A DNA stretch of 64,000 bases from Dongia_B sp035539215 (GTDB lineage: Bacteria; Pseudomonadota; Alphaproteobacteria; Dongiales; Dongiaceae), in assembly GCA_035539215.1 (NCBI GenBank), contig DATLIX010000159.1:1-64000 (forward strand), written 5' to 3'. The translations under genes and the position numbers were made by a program. Below the pieces are notes generated by a model, which worked only from the letters and a program-made list of their open reading frames with translations, did not search any database and was not told the DNA's origin. Below are positions 42,882-51,744 of the stretch, piece by piece. The first letter of the stretch is position 1. The number at the start of each line of letters is the position of its first letter.

Positions 42882-43291
42882 TCTGTCCGACCCCTTCTCC
42901 CCCAATGCAACCTTAGCATGCGAAGGGAGGCGGGAAAACCCGAACCGTGTGACATCGAGGTGAAGACGCCAGGAGCAGCAGGCCGGTAGGGGCCGCGCGC
43001 GGGGCGGAGATCAATCGATATCCAACAAAGGTGAGTTTATATTAATTAATATGACTTTCTGTTCCGCCTCATTTGCACGGCGGAGCCTCTCGCGAAAGCT
43101 GGCCGTCACCGGGCGACCACACGCCAGACACGGGACCGTTCCAGGTCGGAACACGTCCCACGGCTGACTTTGAAAAAAATGTAAATTAAGAAATACAATC
43201 GAAAGTAACCTGCGCAGGATATCGCCGGCGCCAGAAACAGCGGCCCGAAATAAGCGCGGAGAAAGGCCAGGACGCCGGCGCGGCAATGCGC
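42882..43291. other. AT-rich intergenic region upstream of the acyltransferase gene
   Basis: About 410 bp between two minus-strand genes. It contains a perfect 14-bp palindrome ATATTAATTAATAT at 43039-43052 and an A/T-rich tract near 43165-43200, which probably serve as promoter and regulator sites. No gene was recognised. Confidence 0.5.
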
Positions 43292-43678
43292 TCAGCGGCC
43301 GGCCTGTTCGCGGCGGATATCCTTGGCCCAGCAGAAGCCAAGCACGCTGCCTTTCATATAAGGCAGCAGCACGATCGACATCAGCGCCGTCACCGGCAGC
43401 CAGATCGACGCCGACAGCCACATCGGCGGCGCGAAGGCCCGCTCGACCGCCATATAGAGCGGCACAATGACATGGCCGGTCAGGACCAGCGTCAGATAGG
43501 GCGGCGCGTCATCCGAAGGATAAACGGAATTATCGGTGCCGCAGACTTCGCACTTTTCGCTGACCTTCAGGAAGCTGCGAAACAGCCGGCCCTTGCCGCA
43601 ATTGGGACAACGCAGGGCGGCCCCCCGCTTGACGCCAAGCCAGGCGGACCGACCGCCGACTGCTGATTTGCTGCTCAT
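43292..43678 (-). CDS. DUF983 family protein
   Basis: A 128-residue protein with an N-terminal zinc-ribbon-like pair C24-x2-C27 and C43-x2-C46 (LRCPNCGKGRLF, CEVCG), followed by two membrane helices. This is the DUF983 layout; members are often near haem-copper oxidase genes, but none is visible here. GGAGATGCG precedes the ATG. The region 90-125 bp upstream contains a copy of the MocR gene promoter, so it may be a target of that regulator. Confidence 0.88.
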   Translation of the reverse strand: MSSKSAVGGRSAWLGVKRGAALRCPNCGKGRLFRSFLKVSEKCEVCGTDNSVYPSDDAPPYLTLVLTGHVIVPLYMAVERAFAPPMWLSASIWLPVTALMSIVLLPYMKGSVLGFCWAKDIRREQAGR

Positions 43679-43766
43679 CGCATCTCCTTTCCGGTCCGGC
43701 CCTCGTCCCGGCCGATCATCCGATCGCCGGCGGGCCGCCCCGTGCATTGACCGCAGGTCTGCTCTA

Positions 43767-43803
43767 ATTGAATGCAGTCATTTGTTATTGTATGTATATA
43801 CGG
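43767..43803 (+). promoter_or_regulatory. Promoter/operator module shared with the MocR gene, copy 1
   Basis: ATTGAATGCAGTCATT is identical to 45651-45666 and the next 18 bp are similar, keeping a TTGAAT-N17-TATGTA promoter-like spacing. Flanking GTGCATTG and TTTCAAGA also recur in both copies. The module sits upstream of the DUF983 gene but reads away from it. Confidence 0.65.
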
Positions 43804-43926
43804 CGTTTCGGCTTTCAAGACCAGTGCCATCATGACGCAGCCGGCCACTTTCGTCATGATGGCCGACAGGCGTTAACATTTGCCGCGCCCAGGTCGAAGC
43901 CACAAGGCCCTCAACGGGCGATGGCG

Positions 43927-45438
43927 TCAAAGCGTTGAACTGGAGGCCGCGGCCCCGCCGGCTGGCGCCAGCGGCTGTGGCAGCATGCAGCTCTTGGGCA
44001 GGGTTACCGTGACGGCGGTGAAGGCGCCCGGCTCGCTCGCCATCGACAACGTGCCGCCCTGCAGCTCGATGAAGGCCTTGGCCAGCGGCAGACCGAGGCC
44101 GGCCCCTTCATATTTGCGGGCCAGATCGCTCTCGATCTGGCGGAAGGGTTCCAGTGCCAGACGCATTTCGGCCTCGGTCATGCCGATGCCGGTGTCGTAG
44201 ACCTGCAACTGGATATCGCCCGCCACGTCCTGCCACGCTTTCAGCACGACGCGGCCGCCGGCAGGGGTGAACTTGACGGCATTCGACAGCAGGTTGAGCA
44301 GGGTCTGCTTAAGGCGCATCTGGTCGACATGGACGACCGGAAAGTGCTCCGCCAGTTCCATCTGCAAAACGAGGCCGGCCTGTTCCGCTGGCAGTTCCAT
44401 CAGGCGCAAACAGGCGGTGCACAGCGCCGGCAACCAGACTTCCTCGGTGCGCAGCGTCATCTGGCCGGCCTCGATCTTGGCGAGATCGAGCACCTCGTTG
44501 ATGATCTTCAGCAGATGCCGGCCGCTGTCGTAAATGTCGCGCACATAACCGCGATAGGTGGGGTTATCGATCGGCCCCATGAGCTCTCCCAGCATGACGT
44601 CGGAGAAGCCGATGATGGCATTGAGCGGCGTGCGCAATTCATGGCTCATATTGGCGAGAAAACGCGTCTTGATGCGATCCGCCGCCACCGCCTCGTTGCG
44701 GGCCGCCGTCAGGTCGATGGTCAGCTTGCCGAGGCGGCTGGCCTGGGCCTGCAATTCGCTGCGGGTTCCTTCCAATTCGCGCACGCGCTCCTGCAGCTCG
44801 GCCTGGTTGGCGCGCAGGGAGTGCTCGACCTCGCGCAGGGCGTTCTCGTGACGATCGCGCTCGATGGCAAGGCGTACCAGCCGCGCCATCGAGGAGATGA
44901 TATGCCAGTCGGCCGCCTCGGGTGCGCGCGGCTCGCGATAATACAGCGCGAAGGTGGCGACCACCTCGTCGTCCTCGGTGAGGACCGGCAGCGACCAGCA
45001 AGCCTGCAAGCCCGCCTGCAGAGCGAAATCGCGATAGTCGGCCCAGCGCGGATCGGTGGCGATATCGGTCACCACCACCGGCTGCTTCAGAAAGACGGCG
45101 CTGCCGCAGGAGCCGACATTCGATCCGACGCCGATGCCTTCGATGGCCTGGCAATAGACCGGCGACAGGTTCGGCGCCGAACCGAGATGGAGATGGCCGT
45201 CCTTCACCAGCAGAATCGAACTCAGCGCCGGTGCCGCGACCTCATCGACCACTTTCGTCAGGCGATCGAAGACCTGCTGCAGCGGCAGGCTGCGGGCGAT
45301 CATGTCGAGAATGTCATTCTGACCGGCGAGGAGGCGCAACATCCGGGTATCCGGCTGGTCTGACCCGGCGGCCTCGGAAGACAAGTCCCCGGCGCCGGGC
45401 GGGATCGCCCCCGTCAGATCGGGCTCGGTTGAAGTCAT
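43927..45438 (-). CDS. GAF-domain sensor histidine kinase
   Basis: A 503-residue soluble kinase. A GAF domain (about 45-195) contains NVGSCGSAVFLKQPVVVTDIATDPRWADYRDFA, the pattern of redox or small-ligand-sensing GAF modules. A coiled coil follows (195-255). The HisKA box FLANMSHELRTPLNAIIGFSD puts the phospho-histidine at H266, and the ATPase domain has NAVKFTP, DTGIGM and GAGLGLPLAKAF. It has no membrane helix, so it senses a cytoplasmic signal. No response regulator is adjacent, making it an orphan kinase. Confidence 0.9.
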   Translation of the reverse strand: MTSTEPDLTGAIPPGAGDLSSEAAGSDQPDTRMLRLLAGQNDILDMIARSLPLQQVFDRLTKVVDEVAAPALSSILLVKDGHLHLGSAPNLSPVYCQAIEGIGVGSNVGSCGSAVFLKQPVVVTDIATDPRWADYRDFALQAGLQACWSLPVLTEDDEVVATFALYYREPRAPEAADWHIISSMARLVRLAIERDRHENALREVEHSLRANQAELQERVRELEGTRSELQAQASRLGKLTIDLTAARNEAVAADRIKTRFLANMSHELRTPLNAIIGFSDVMLGELMGPIDNPTYRGYVRDIYDSGRHLLKIINEVLDLAKIEAGQMTLRTEEVWLPALCTACLRLMELPAEQAGLVLQMELAEHFPVVHVDQMRLKQTLLNLLSNAVKFTPAGGRVVLKAWQDVAGDIQLQVYDTGIGMTEAEMRLALEPFRQIESDLARKYEGAGLGLPLAKAFIELQGGTLSMASEPGAFTAVTVTLPKSCMLPQPLAPAGGAAASSSTL

Positions 45439-45650
45439 CTTGCACCCATTCCAGTTCGCTTCCTTTCAGCGCACCCTGCGGAGACCTTCCTGCCAACAAC
45501 CGATCCGGTCAAGTCCTCCCCGCTTGCACGTCAGAAACTTGCTTCACTTTGCGCTGAGGCGCCTCGCCGTTCGGGAAATCTTCGCGCCGCGCCGCCGGTG
45601 CGGCCCAGCTGCCCCGCGGTGCATTGCAAAGCCTGTTCGCCCACCTACAT

Positions 45651-45687
45651 ATTGAATGCAGTCATTCTTTAATGTATGGACATAGGT
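45651..45687 (+). promoter_or_regulatory. MocR gene promoter/operator module, copy 2
   Basis: TTGAAT (45652-45657), a 17-bp spacer and TATGGA (45675-45680) form a promoter 40-69 bp before the MocR start. The core matches the module at 43767. MocR regulators usually bind their own promoter region, so this is a likely autoregulatory site. Confidence 0.65.
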
Positions 45688-45719
45688 TGGACAGGCGCAA
45701 CGGTTTTCAAGAGGGACGC

Positions 45720-47204
45720 ATGCCAAAAAGCGGCTTGGGCTGGACGCCGCGCCTGCAGGGGCGCCACGGTCCGCTCTATCTGATGATCGCGCAGGCGCTG
45801 GAAGACGATATCGCCAGCGGCCGGGTCAAGGCCGGCGAGCGGCTGCCGGCGCAGCGAGTCCTTGCGGCCCGCCTCAATATCGATTTCACCACGGTGGGCC
45901 GCGCCTTTGCCGAGGCCCGGCGCCGCGGCCTGATCGAGGCGACCGTGGGGCGCGGCAGCTTTGCGCGCCGCCCCGTGCCGGCCGAGGATACCGACAGCCT
46001 GGCCGCCGTCGACATGACGATGAATCTGCCGCCGCAACCGGCAAGCCTCGATCTCAAGGGCCGGATTGAGCGCGGCATCGGCGCGGTCCTCGCGCGGCCC
46101 GGCTTCGCCAATCTGCTCACTTACCGCGATGCCGCCGGCGCGCCGTCGGATCGCGCCGCCGGCCTGGCCTGGCTGGCGCCGCGCCTGACGGGAACGACCC
46201 CGCCCCAGGAAACAGCGACCGAAGCGATACTGGCCGGAAAAAGCTCCGGCGACTCTTTTTACGCGCCGCCGCTCGACCGCCTGCTGGTTGCCAGCGGCGT
46301 GCAGACGGCGATTGCCGCCACCCTGACGACCTTGACCCGGCCCGGCGATCTCGTCCTGGCGGAAGCGCTCACTTATCCCGGCCTGCTGTTGGCGGCCCGG
46401 CAATTCGGCTTGCGCCTGCAGGGTCTGCCGATCGATCAACACGGTCTTGTACCAGAAGCGCTCGAGGCCGCCTGCATGCACCAGCAACCGAAGGCGCTTT
46501 ACTGCGTGCCGGTGCTGCACAGCCCGACGACGGCAACCATGCCGGCCGAGCGCCGCCGCGCCATCGCGGCGATCGCCATGCGCCACCGCCTGCCGATCAT
46601 CGAGGACGACACCTATGGCCTGCTGGCGCGCCAGGCGCCGCCGCCGATCGCCCGCTTCGCGCCCGATCTCACCTTCTATCTCGGCGGCCTCGCCAAGGTG
46701 CTAACCCCGGCCCTGCGCGTTGCCTATCTGCTGGCGCCGGATGACGCCTTCGCGCGGCGCCTCGGTACGGCGCTCCGCGCCTTGACCGGCATGGCGCCGC
46801 CGCTGATGGTGGCCCTCGCCAGCGAATGGATCCGCAGCGGCGAGGCGCTGGAGATTCTCACCGCCTTGCGCCAGGAGGCCGCCGCGCGGCAGCGTCTGGC
46901 GGCCGACCTGCTGCCGCCCGAACTCGTGCAGACGGCGCCGGAAGCTCATCACCTGTGGCTGCGCCTGCCCGCCAACTGGTCCCGTGCCGCCTTCGTCAGC
47001 CGGCTGCAGAGCCAGCATCTCGCTTTGGTGCCGAGCGACGCCTTCATGGTGCCGAATGAGGACAGCGGCATGGCGCCGCCGGAAGCCGTGCGCCTCTGCC
47101 TCGGCTCGGCCCCGGACCAGCGCCTGCTGCACCACGCCCTGTCGATCCTCGCCGCGACCCTGCGCGAAGCCACGACCGCCGCGCTGCCGGCCATGGTGGT
47201 GTAA
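45720..47204 (+). CDS. MocR-type transcriptional regulator (GntR winged helix + aminotransferase domain)
   Basis: A 494-residue regulator. The N-terminal GntR-type winged helix (about 15-80) includes IASGRVKAGERLPAQRVLAARLNIDFTTVGRAFAEARRRGLI. A fold-type-I aminotransferase domain follows with LHSPTTATMP, the PLP-phosphate/pyridine region IIEDDTYGLL and the PLP lysine in GGLAKVLTPALRVAYL. An insert with ETATEAILAGKSSGDSF interrupts the N-terminal part of that domain. MocR proteins use PLP or PLP adducts as effectors. GAGGGACGC precedes ATG 45720. The likely target is the DUF983 gene, whose upstream region carries the same motif. Confidence 0.9.
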   Translation: MPKSGLGWTPRLQGRHGPLYLMIAQALEDDIASGRVKAGERLPAQRVLAARLNIDFTTVGRAFAEARRRGLIEATVGRGSFARRPVPAEDTDSLAAVDMTMNLPPQPASLDLKGRIERGIGAVLARPGFANLLTYRDAAGAPSDRAAGLAWLAPRLTGTTPPQETATEAILAGKSSGDSFYAPPLDRLLVASGVQTAIAATLTTLTRPGDLVLAEALTYPGLLLAARQFGLRLQGLPIDQHGLVPEALEAACMHQQPKALYCVPVLHSPTTATMPAERRRAIAAIAMRHRLPIIEDDTYGLLARQAPPPIARFAPDLTFYLGGLAKVLTPALRVAYLLAPDDAFARRLGTALRALTGMAPPLMVALASEWIRSGEALEILTALRQEAAARQRLAADLLPPELVQTAPEAHHLWLRLPANWSRAAFVSRLQSQHLALVPSDAFMVPNEDSGMAPPEAVRLCLGSAPDQRLLHHALSILAATLREATTAALPAMVV

Positions 47205-47256
47205 CCCCCGAAGAGAACGACGTCTCAGAATGCAGGCGGCGAAATGCGTCTACTGC

Positions 47257-48135
47257 TCAGCGCCGCGGGCCGCTCATCGCCTGTAGAAGCTGCGTCAGCG
47301 ATGTGATCACGACCGAGTTGCCTTCGCGCAGTTCACGCAGGTCGTAGGCCAGATTGGCGATGGTGCCGAGGCCGATCTTGCCGTCGCTGAAATCGCGGCG
47401 CAGCAGGTCGTTGAGGATCTGGGCTTCCACCGCGACATGGTGCTCGATGCCGGCCGCCACCGAATTGCCGAACTGCTCACCGGCATCGGCCGGGCGCAGG
47501 TGATAATTGGCGAGGACGCGCGGCACGACCGTCATATCGTAGCGCGACAGCAGCCGCATATAGAAATCCCAGTCGCCGAGCACCGGCAGTTCCGCGCGGT
47601 AGAGGCCCATTTCCTCGTGCAGGCTTGCGCGGTAGAGGAAGGAGATCGGCGGGATGAAGTTGCGCGAGGCCATGCGGAATAGGGTGACGTTGCGCAGCCA
47701 GTTGTTGAAGGGCCGCACGCCCTTTGTGGCGATGCTGCCGTCGAAGACGACCTCGTCGACATATTGCGTGTGGCAGACGACAGCCCCGACGGCATCCGGC
47801 TGGCGGTCGAGACTGGCGACCATGGTTTCCAGGAAAGCCGGCTGCCAGCTGTCGTCGTCGTCATGAATGACGAGAAGCTCGCCGCGCGCGGCTTTCACGC
47901 CGGCATTGGCGGCCGCCCATCGCCCTTGCGAGACGGCATGATGGACGACCGATACCTTGTCACGGACGACATCCGGAATCTGCGCAAGAAGCTGTTCGAG
48001 GGCAGCCGCGTCGCCGCCGTCATTGACGATGATTATTTCCCAATCCGTGAAGCCCTGCTGCTGAACGCTGAGCAGGCTGCGCGCGAGAAAGACCAGCCGG
48101 TCCTTCGTGCGCGTGATGACCGATACCCGCGGCAT
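47257..48135 (-). CDS. Glycosyltransferase family 2 protein
   Basis: A 292-residue GT-A glycosyltransferase. It starts PRVSVITRTKDRLVFLARSL; the nucleotide-sugar/metal site is HDDDDSW at 91-97, and the acceptor region includes FIPPISFLYRASLHEEMGLYRAELPVLGDWDFYMRLL. There are no membrane helices. The start lies 8 bp after the stop of the GT4-methyltransferase gene, so the two form an operon. It would add a sugar to a surface glycan or glycolipid; donor and acceptor are unknown. Confidence 0.9.
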   Translation of the reverse strand: MPRVSVITRTKDRLVFLARSLLSVQQQGFTDWEIIIVNDGGDAAALEQLLAQIPDVVRDKVSVVHHAVSQGRWAAANAGVKAARGELLVIHDDDDSWQPAFLETMVASLDRQPDAVGAVVCHTQYVDEVVFDGSIATKGVRPFNNWLRNVTLFRMASRNFIPPISFLYRASLHEEMGLYRAELPVLGDWDFYMRLLSRYDMTVVPRVLANYHLRPADAGEQFGNSVAAGIEHHVAVEAQILNDLLRRDFSDGKIGLGTIANLAYDLRELREGNSVVITSLTQLLQAMSGPRR

Positions 48136-48143
48136 GATGGGTC

Positions 48144-49850
48144 TCAGCTCGCCATCATCACGGTTGACTCTTGCCGTACATCGGGCGGCACCGTCTCGGG
48201 CATCTCCGCGGCGCGCTTATCGAGGATGAGCAACGTCTTCTCCGCAGCCAGATTCGGCAGGCGATAGGTAACCGTATGGCTCAAGGTCAGATCGAGTGCC
48301 GCCGCAACCGCGCGATAGGCCTCGACCGAACGCCAGCGCACGTGACGGGCATCGCTGGCCGTGCCGGGGAAATGTTCGAGGATCAGCAGCCGGCCGCCGG
48401 GCTTCAGGTTGCGCTCCAAGGCTGCCAGTCCGCGCTGCCACAGATCGTCATCGAGAATATGGAAGAGCACGTCAAGGCAAAGGACGGCATCGACCGGCGG
48501 CACGTCGACCTGATCGAAAGGCTTGGCGAAGAAGGTGCCGCCCGGTATCCGCGCCTGCGCCTGGGCCACCGCCGTCTCGGAGAAATCGGCGCCGATGATC
48601 TGGAAGCCGAGATCGGCGCAAAGCGCGCTGATGACGCCGGTGCCGCAGCCGGCATCGAACAGCACCCGCCCCCGCGGTTCGGGAAATTTCGACAGCAGGG
48701 CTGCGCGCAGATAATCGGCGTTGGCCGAATAATCCTGGAAGTTCTGCGCCTCGCTCATGCCGATATGGCCGACACTGCGGATGGACCCCTTCAGTGCGGC
48801 ATGGCGCGCCTCCCAATAGCCGCGCGGATCGAAGCCTTCGGCGGCGGCTTCTCCCAGCAGGCGCCGCACGGCCTCCTCCTGGCGCGGCACCGAATAGCAG
48901 TCGAGCACGAAGGCGCGATAGGCGTTCGGCCGGGCCTGGCGGATACGTTCGACCGCCTGGTCGACCGTTGCGAACAATGTCTCCGCCGGCCAGGTCTTGG
49001 CGGCACCCGGATAGCTGTGCACCACCGGCCAGCAGCCGCTCGCCATCGCCTCGCCGATATTCATGCCGAAGCTTTCATAGAGCGTGGTCGAAAGAAGCAC
49101 ACCCTTGTCGCGATACCAGGCGTCGATATCGGCAATCCGGCCGTAGAAGGTAATCTTGCCTTTGAGCTCCATCTCATCCATGAGATGGCGCAGATAGCGC
49201 GCGGTACGGGGGCAGTTCGGCTCGCCGGCGACATGCAGGTGATAGTTCGGATCGATATCGAGCAGGCGGCGCAGGATCTGCAGCGCCAGCATGGGATTCT
49301 TCTTCATGGCGATATCGCCGACCCAGGCGATGCGGTAGGGGTCCCCCGGCGTGTCGCCCGGCAGGAAGCGGGCGCAGTCGATGCCATTGGGAATGACACA
49401 GGCATCGACACGGCGCGGCAGGTCCGGCATCTGCTTCAGGAGTTCGTCGCGGATATCCTCGCTGACGAAGATCAGATGATCGACGGCTTCCCACCTGACG
49501 TGATGCGGCAGCCGCCCGTCGATCACCTCCGTCGAATGCAGGCGGACGATGACCTTCTTGCCATGGGCGCGCATGTTGAACTTGTTGGTGGCCCAGACGG
49601 CCGGTTCCAGGCACCATTCCAGCCAGACGATGTCGGCCCAGGAAATTGCCTCGATCAGTACCGCCTCCTGGTGCGAATGGACGAAGCGGATGTCGTAATC
49701 CGGCTCCAGGAAGGCGATGATATCCCGCAGGAAGGAGATCTCCTGCGGTTTCAGGGCATCGATAAAGGCGATGCGCGGGCGACGGCCGAACGGCGCAATT
49801 CCTGGCCCGCCGGAACCAGATGAGGGATGACGGCCCGGTTGATCCATCAT
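48144..49850 (-). CDS. Fused GT4 glycosyltransferase / SAM-dependent methyltransferase
   Basis: A 568-residue two-domain enzyme. Residues about 25-330 are a GT-B glycosyltransferase with VIPNGIDCARF, AWVGDIAMKKNP, HVAGEPN, ITFYGRI and the nucleotide-sugar acid motif LYESFGMNIGEAMASG (258-272). Residues about 345-545 are a class I methyltransferase with motif I VLFDAGCGTGV (396-406), GADFSETAV and a later LKPGGRLLILEHFPG. A single protein that adds and methylates a sugar would cap a glycan chain. The short N-terminal tail is Gly/Ser/Pro-rich. It leads the operon with the GT2 gene and is divergent from the sulfotransferase-like gene. Confidence 0.9.
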   Translation of the reverse strand: MMDQPGRHPSSGSGGPGIAPFGRRPRIAFIDALKPQEISFLRDIIAFLEPDYDIRFVHSHQEAVLIEAISWADIVWLEWCLEPAVWATNKFNMRAHGKKVIVRLHSTEVIDGRLPHHVRWEAVDHLIFVSEDIRDELLKQMPDLPRRVDACVIPNGIDCARFLPGDTPGDPYRIAWVGDIAMKKNPMLALQILRRLLDIDPNYHLHVAGEPNCPRTARYLRHLMDEMELKGKITFYGRIADIDAWYRDKGVLLSTTLYESFGMNIGEAMASGCWPVVHSYPGAAKTWPAETLFATVDQAVERIRQARPNAYRAFVLDCYSVPRQEEAVRRLLGEAAAEGFDPRGYWEARHAALKGSIRSVGHIGMSEAQNFQDYSANADYLRAALLSKFPEPRGRVLFDAGCGTGVISALCADLGFQIIGADFSETAVAQAQARIPGGTFFAKPFDQVDVPPVDAVLCLDVLFHILDDDLWQRGLAALERNLKPGGRLLILEHFPGTASDARHVRWRSVEAYRAVAAALDLTLSHTVTYRLPNLAAEKTLLILDKRAAEMPETVPPDVRQESTVMMAS

Positions 49851-50053
49851 GCTTGTCCTTCCCCATCCGCTGAAGCCGCTCTTCAGGCTGATACGGCGAC
49901 GGCCGCCTTTTCAGGCGGGAAAACCGCCCGCTTGCCGCCGTCTTTTGCCGGTAGATCCGCCGGCATAAAAGCTCGCCCGGTTTTCCGTCCCTCTCCGTAA
50001 AACTCCAGGACCGGGCGATGTGACCCGCCGGTCCGGCTGGTATCGGAGGCAAT

Positions 50054-50917
50054 ATGCGCGAGGAAGCGGGCAGCATCGTCAGTCAGGGCGCTGTTGACGT
50101 TGCCTATGCGGCCCAGTCTCCGGCGGGCGCGTGGGACGGGATAGAGCACGCCTCGGGTGCCGCCGAACCGACCGCTTCCGCCCGGCTCGCCCTGATCGGC
50201 GCACCCCGCTCCGGGCTCTCGGTCCTGGGGCTGATCGCCGGCCATTACGGCTGGCGGGATCAAAGGCAGGCCGGTCCGGCCGGCATGATCGCAGCCGACG
50301 CCGCTGCCCTGCCGTCCGGTTCCTGTCTCCTCGGCGCCATTCCGCACACTGAAAATGCCATCGAGGCACTCCGCGGCTTCCGCAAGATCCTGGTGATGCG
50401 GGAATTGCGCAGCGCCTTCGTCTCGCTGTTGCGCATCGAACGGCGCCTGCAGCAATCGCCGCATCTGGCGCCGATCTGGCAGCTGCCGACCAACCAGCTG
50501 CAGATGAGCCGCTTCCTGCAGCAGCACGGGCCCTCTCTGTTCGGGCAGTTCCTGTCGGTCCTCTGCTGGATGACGGAGCCCGATGTCGTCACCCTGCGCT
50601 TTGAAAAACTTCAGCAGCCCGATTCCGGTATGGCCGCGCGCCTGGCGAGGCTGCTGCGCAGGGACGCAAGCACATCAGGAGACCGGGACGCGGACGCGGG
50701 CATACCCGATCTGACGGCGGGCGCCGACAGCCTCCTTACCGTCCTGCGACCGGCCAGCGGCGCCGCGGCGCCGGTGAAGTCCGCGGCGAAAGCGCATTTC
50801 CGCAGTTTCTGGAGCGGTGAGGCGGAAGCCCTGTTTACCGCTTTCGGCGGCTGCCAGTTGAACAAGGCCCTGGGTTACGACCAGGCCTATGGGACGGATG
50901 ATCATGCAGCTCACTAA
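50054..50917 (+). CDS. Sulfotransferase-like P-loop protein
   Basis: A 287-residue protein. IGAPRSGLSVLGLIAG (48-63) fits the 5'-phosphosulfate loop of PAPS sulfotransferases. KILVMRELRSAFVSLLR (111-127) matches the 3'-phosphate-binding R-x-A-x-VS region, and the C-terminal FRSFWSGEAEALFTAFGG resembles the terminal lid. The canonical first motif KSGTT is changed to RSGLS, so activity is not certain. It would transfer sulfate to a sugar. It is divergent from the glycosyltransferase operon (about 200-bp shared region) and overlaps the next gene. Confidence 0.7.
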   Translation: MREEAGSIVSQGAVDVAYAAQSPAGAWDGIEHASGAAEPTASARLALIGAPRSGLSVLGLIAGHYGWRDQRQAGPAGMIAADAAALPSGSCLLGAIPHTENAIEALRGFRKILVMRELRSAFVSLLRIERRLQQSPHLAPIWQLPTNQLQMSRFLQQHGPSLFGQFLSVLCWMTEPDVVTLRFEKLQQPDSGMAARLARLLRRDASTSGDRDADAGIPDLTAGADSLLTVLRPASGAAAPVKSAAKAHFRSFWSGEAEALFTAFGGCQLNKALGYDQAYGTDDHAAH

Positions 50918-51710
50918 TGCCGTACAAACCGCCCGGCCACACACCGCTTTGGCGCAGCGCAAGCTCACCTCGCTGGCGACACCGACGGCCGCATCCCTGT
51001 CGCCCGAAGCGATGATGCATTACAATTTCCTGTTCCTCGGGGATAGCCACATCGCCTATTTCCGCCAAGCGATGCAGATCCTCGGCTTCCTCTCCTGGCA
51101 GTATGATTTCTGCGAAGCCGGCGTCGCCACCGGCATCGATAATGGCGGCCGGCAGACCACCAATGCCTTCGACACGTTCCGCCGCTTCCTGCGCGACAAA
51201 AGCCGCCAGTCGACCGTCGTCCTGCAATTGGGCGAGGCGGTATGCAGCTTTGTCATCTGGCACCGTGCCAAGCTCTATAACGAACCGGTCACCGATCAGC
51301 TGCGCGCTTCGATCTCGGCCTATGTTGCCTTCATCCATGAGCTCCGCCATGCCGGCTTCATCGATATCGTCATTACCGGCGCCACGTTGCCGACGATCCG
51401 CGACGGCCAGGAAGGCGGCGCCGCCGCCGCCATGCGGCGCGAGGTGACGGCGACCCTGGCGGAGCGCACCAAGCTCACGCTGGACTACAACAAGACGCTG
51501 CAGAGCAATGCCCGGGAACTGGGCCTGCGCTACCTCGATATCAGCGCCGATGTCATCGACCCCGCCACCAAGACGGTGCGCAGCAGCTATCTCAATCCCG
51601 ATCCCTTCGATCATCATCTCGATTACGGTGCCGCCGGCCAGCTCTGGGCCGACCGGCTACGCGTGATGATCGCGGCGGAGAGCGCCCGGCGGCGCCTGTC
51701 GGCGGCGTAG
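50889..51710 (+). CDS. SGNH/GDSL-like hydrolase domain protein
   Basis: A 273-residue protein. FLFLGDSHIAYF (47-58) is the block I serine motif, and DPFDHHLDYGAAGQLWADRL near the C-terminus fits the Asp-x-x-His block V. No signal peptide or membrane helix is seen, so it is cytoplasmic, unlike most glycan acetylesterases. The start overlaps the sulfotransferase-like gene by 29 bp; ATGs at 50898 and 50904 are alternatives. It may remove or transfer acyl groups during glycan assembly, but SGNH relatives include non-enzymatic members. Confidence 0.75.
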   Translation: MGRMIMQLTNAVQTARPHTALAQRKLTSLATPTAASLSPEAMMHYNFLFLGDSHIAYFRQAMQILGFLSWQYDFCEAGVATGIDNGGRQTTNAFDTFRRFLRDKSRQSTVVLQLGEAVCSFVIWHRAKLYNEPVTDQLRASISAYVAFIHELRHAGFIDIVITGATLPTIRDGQEGGAAAAMRREVTATLAERTKLTLDYNKTLQSNARELGLRYLDISADVIDPATKTVRSSYLNPDPFDHHLDYGAAGQLWADRLRVMIAAESARRRLSAA

Positions 51711-51744
51711 AGGCTGCAGCAGATCGCCGGAGTAATCGTCGGCG

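Noticed and set aside
43832..43876. A 14-codon leader frame after the first MocR-type module (MTQPATFVMMADRR)
   Set aside because: No ribosome site, no similarity to the MocR start, and no downstream gene on that strand.
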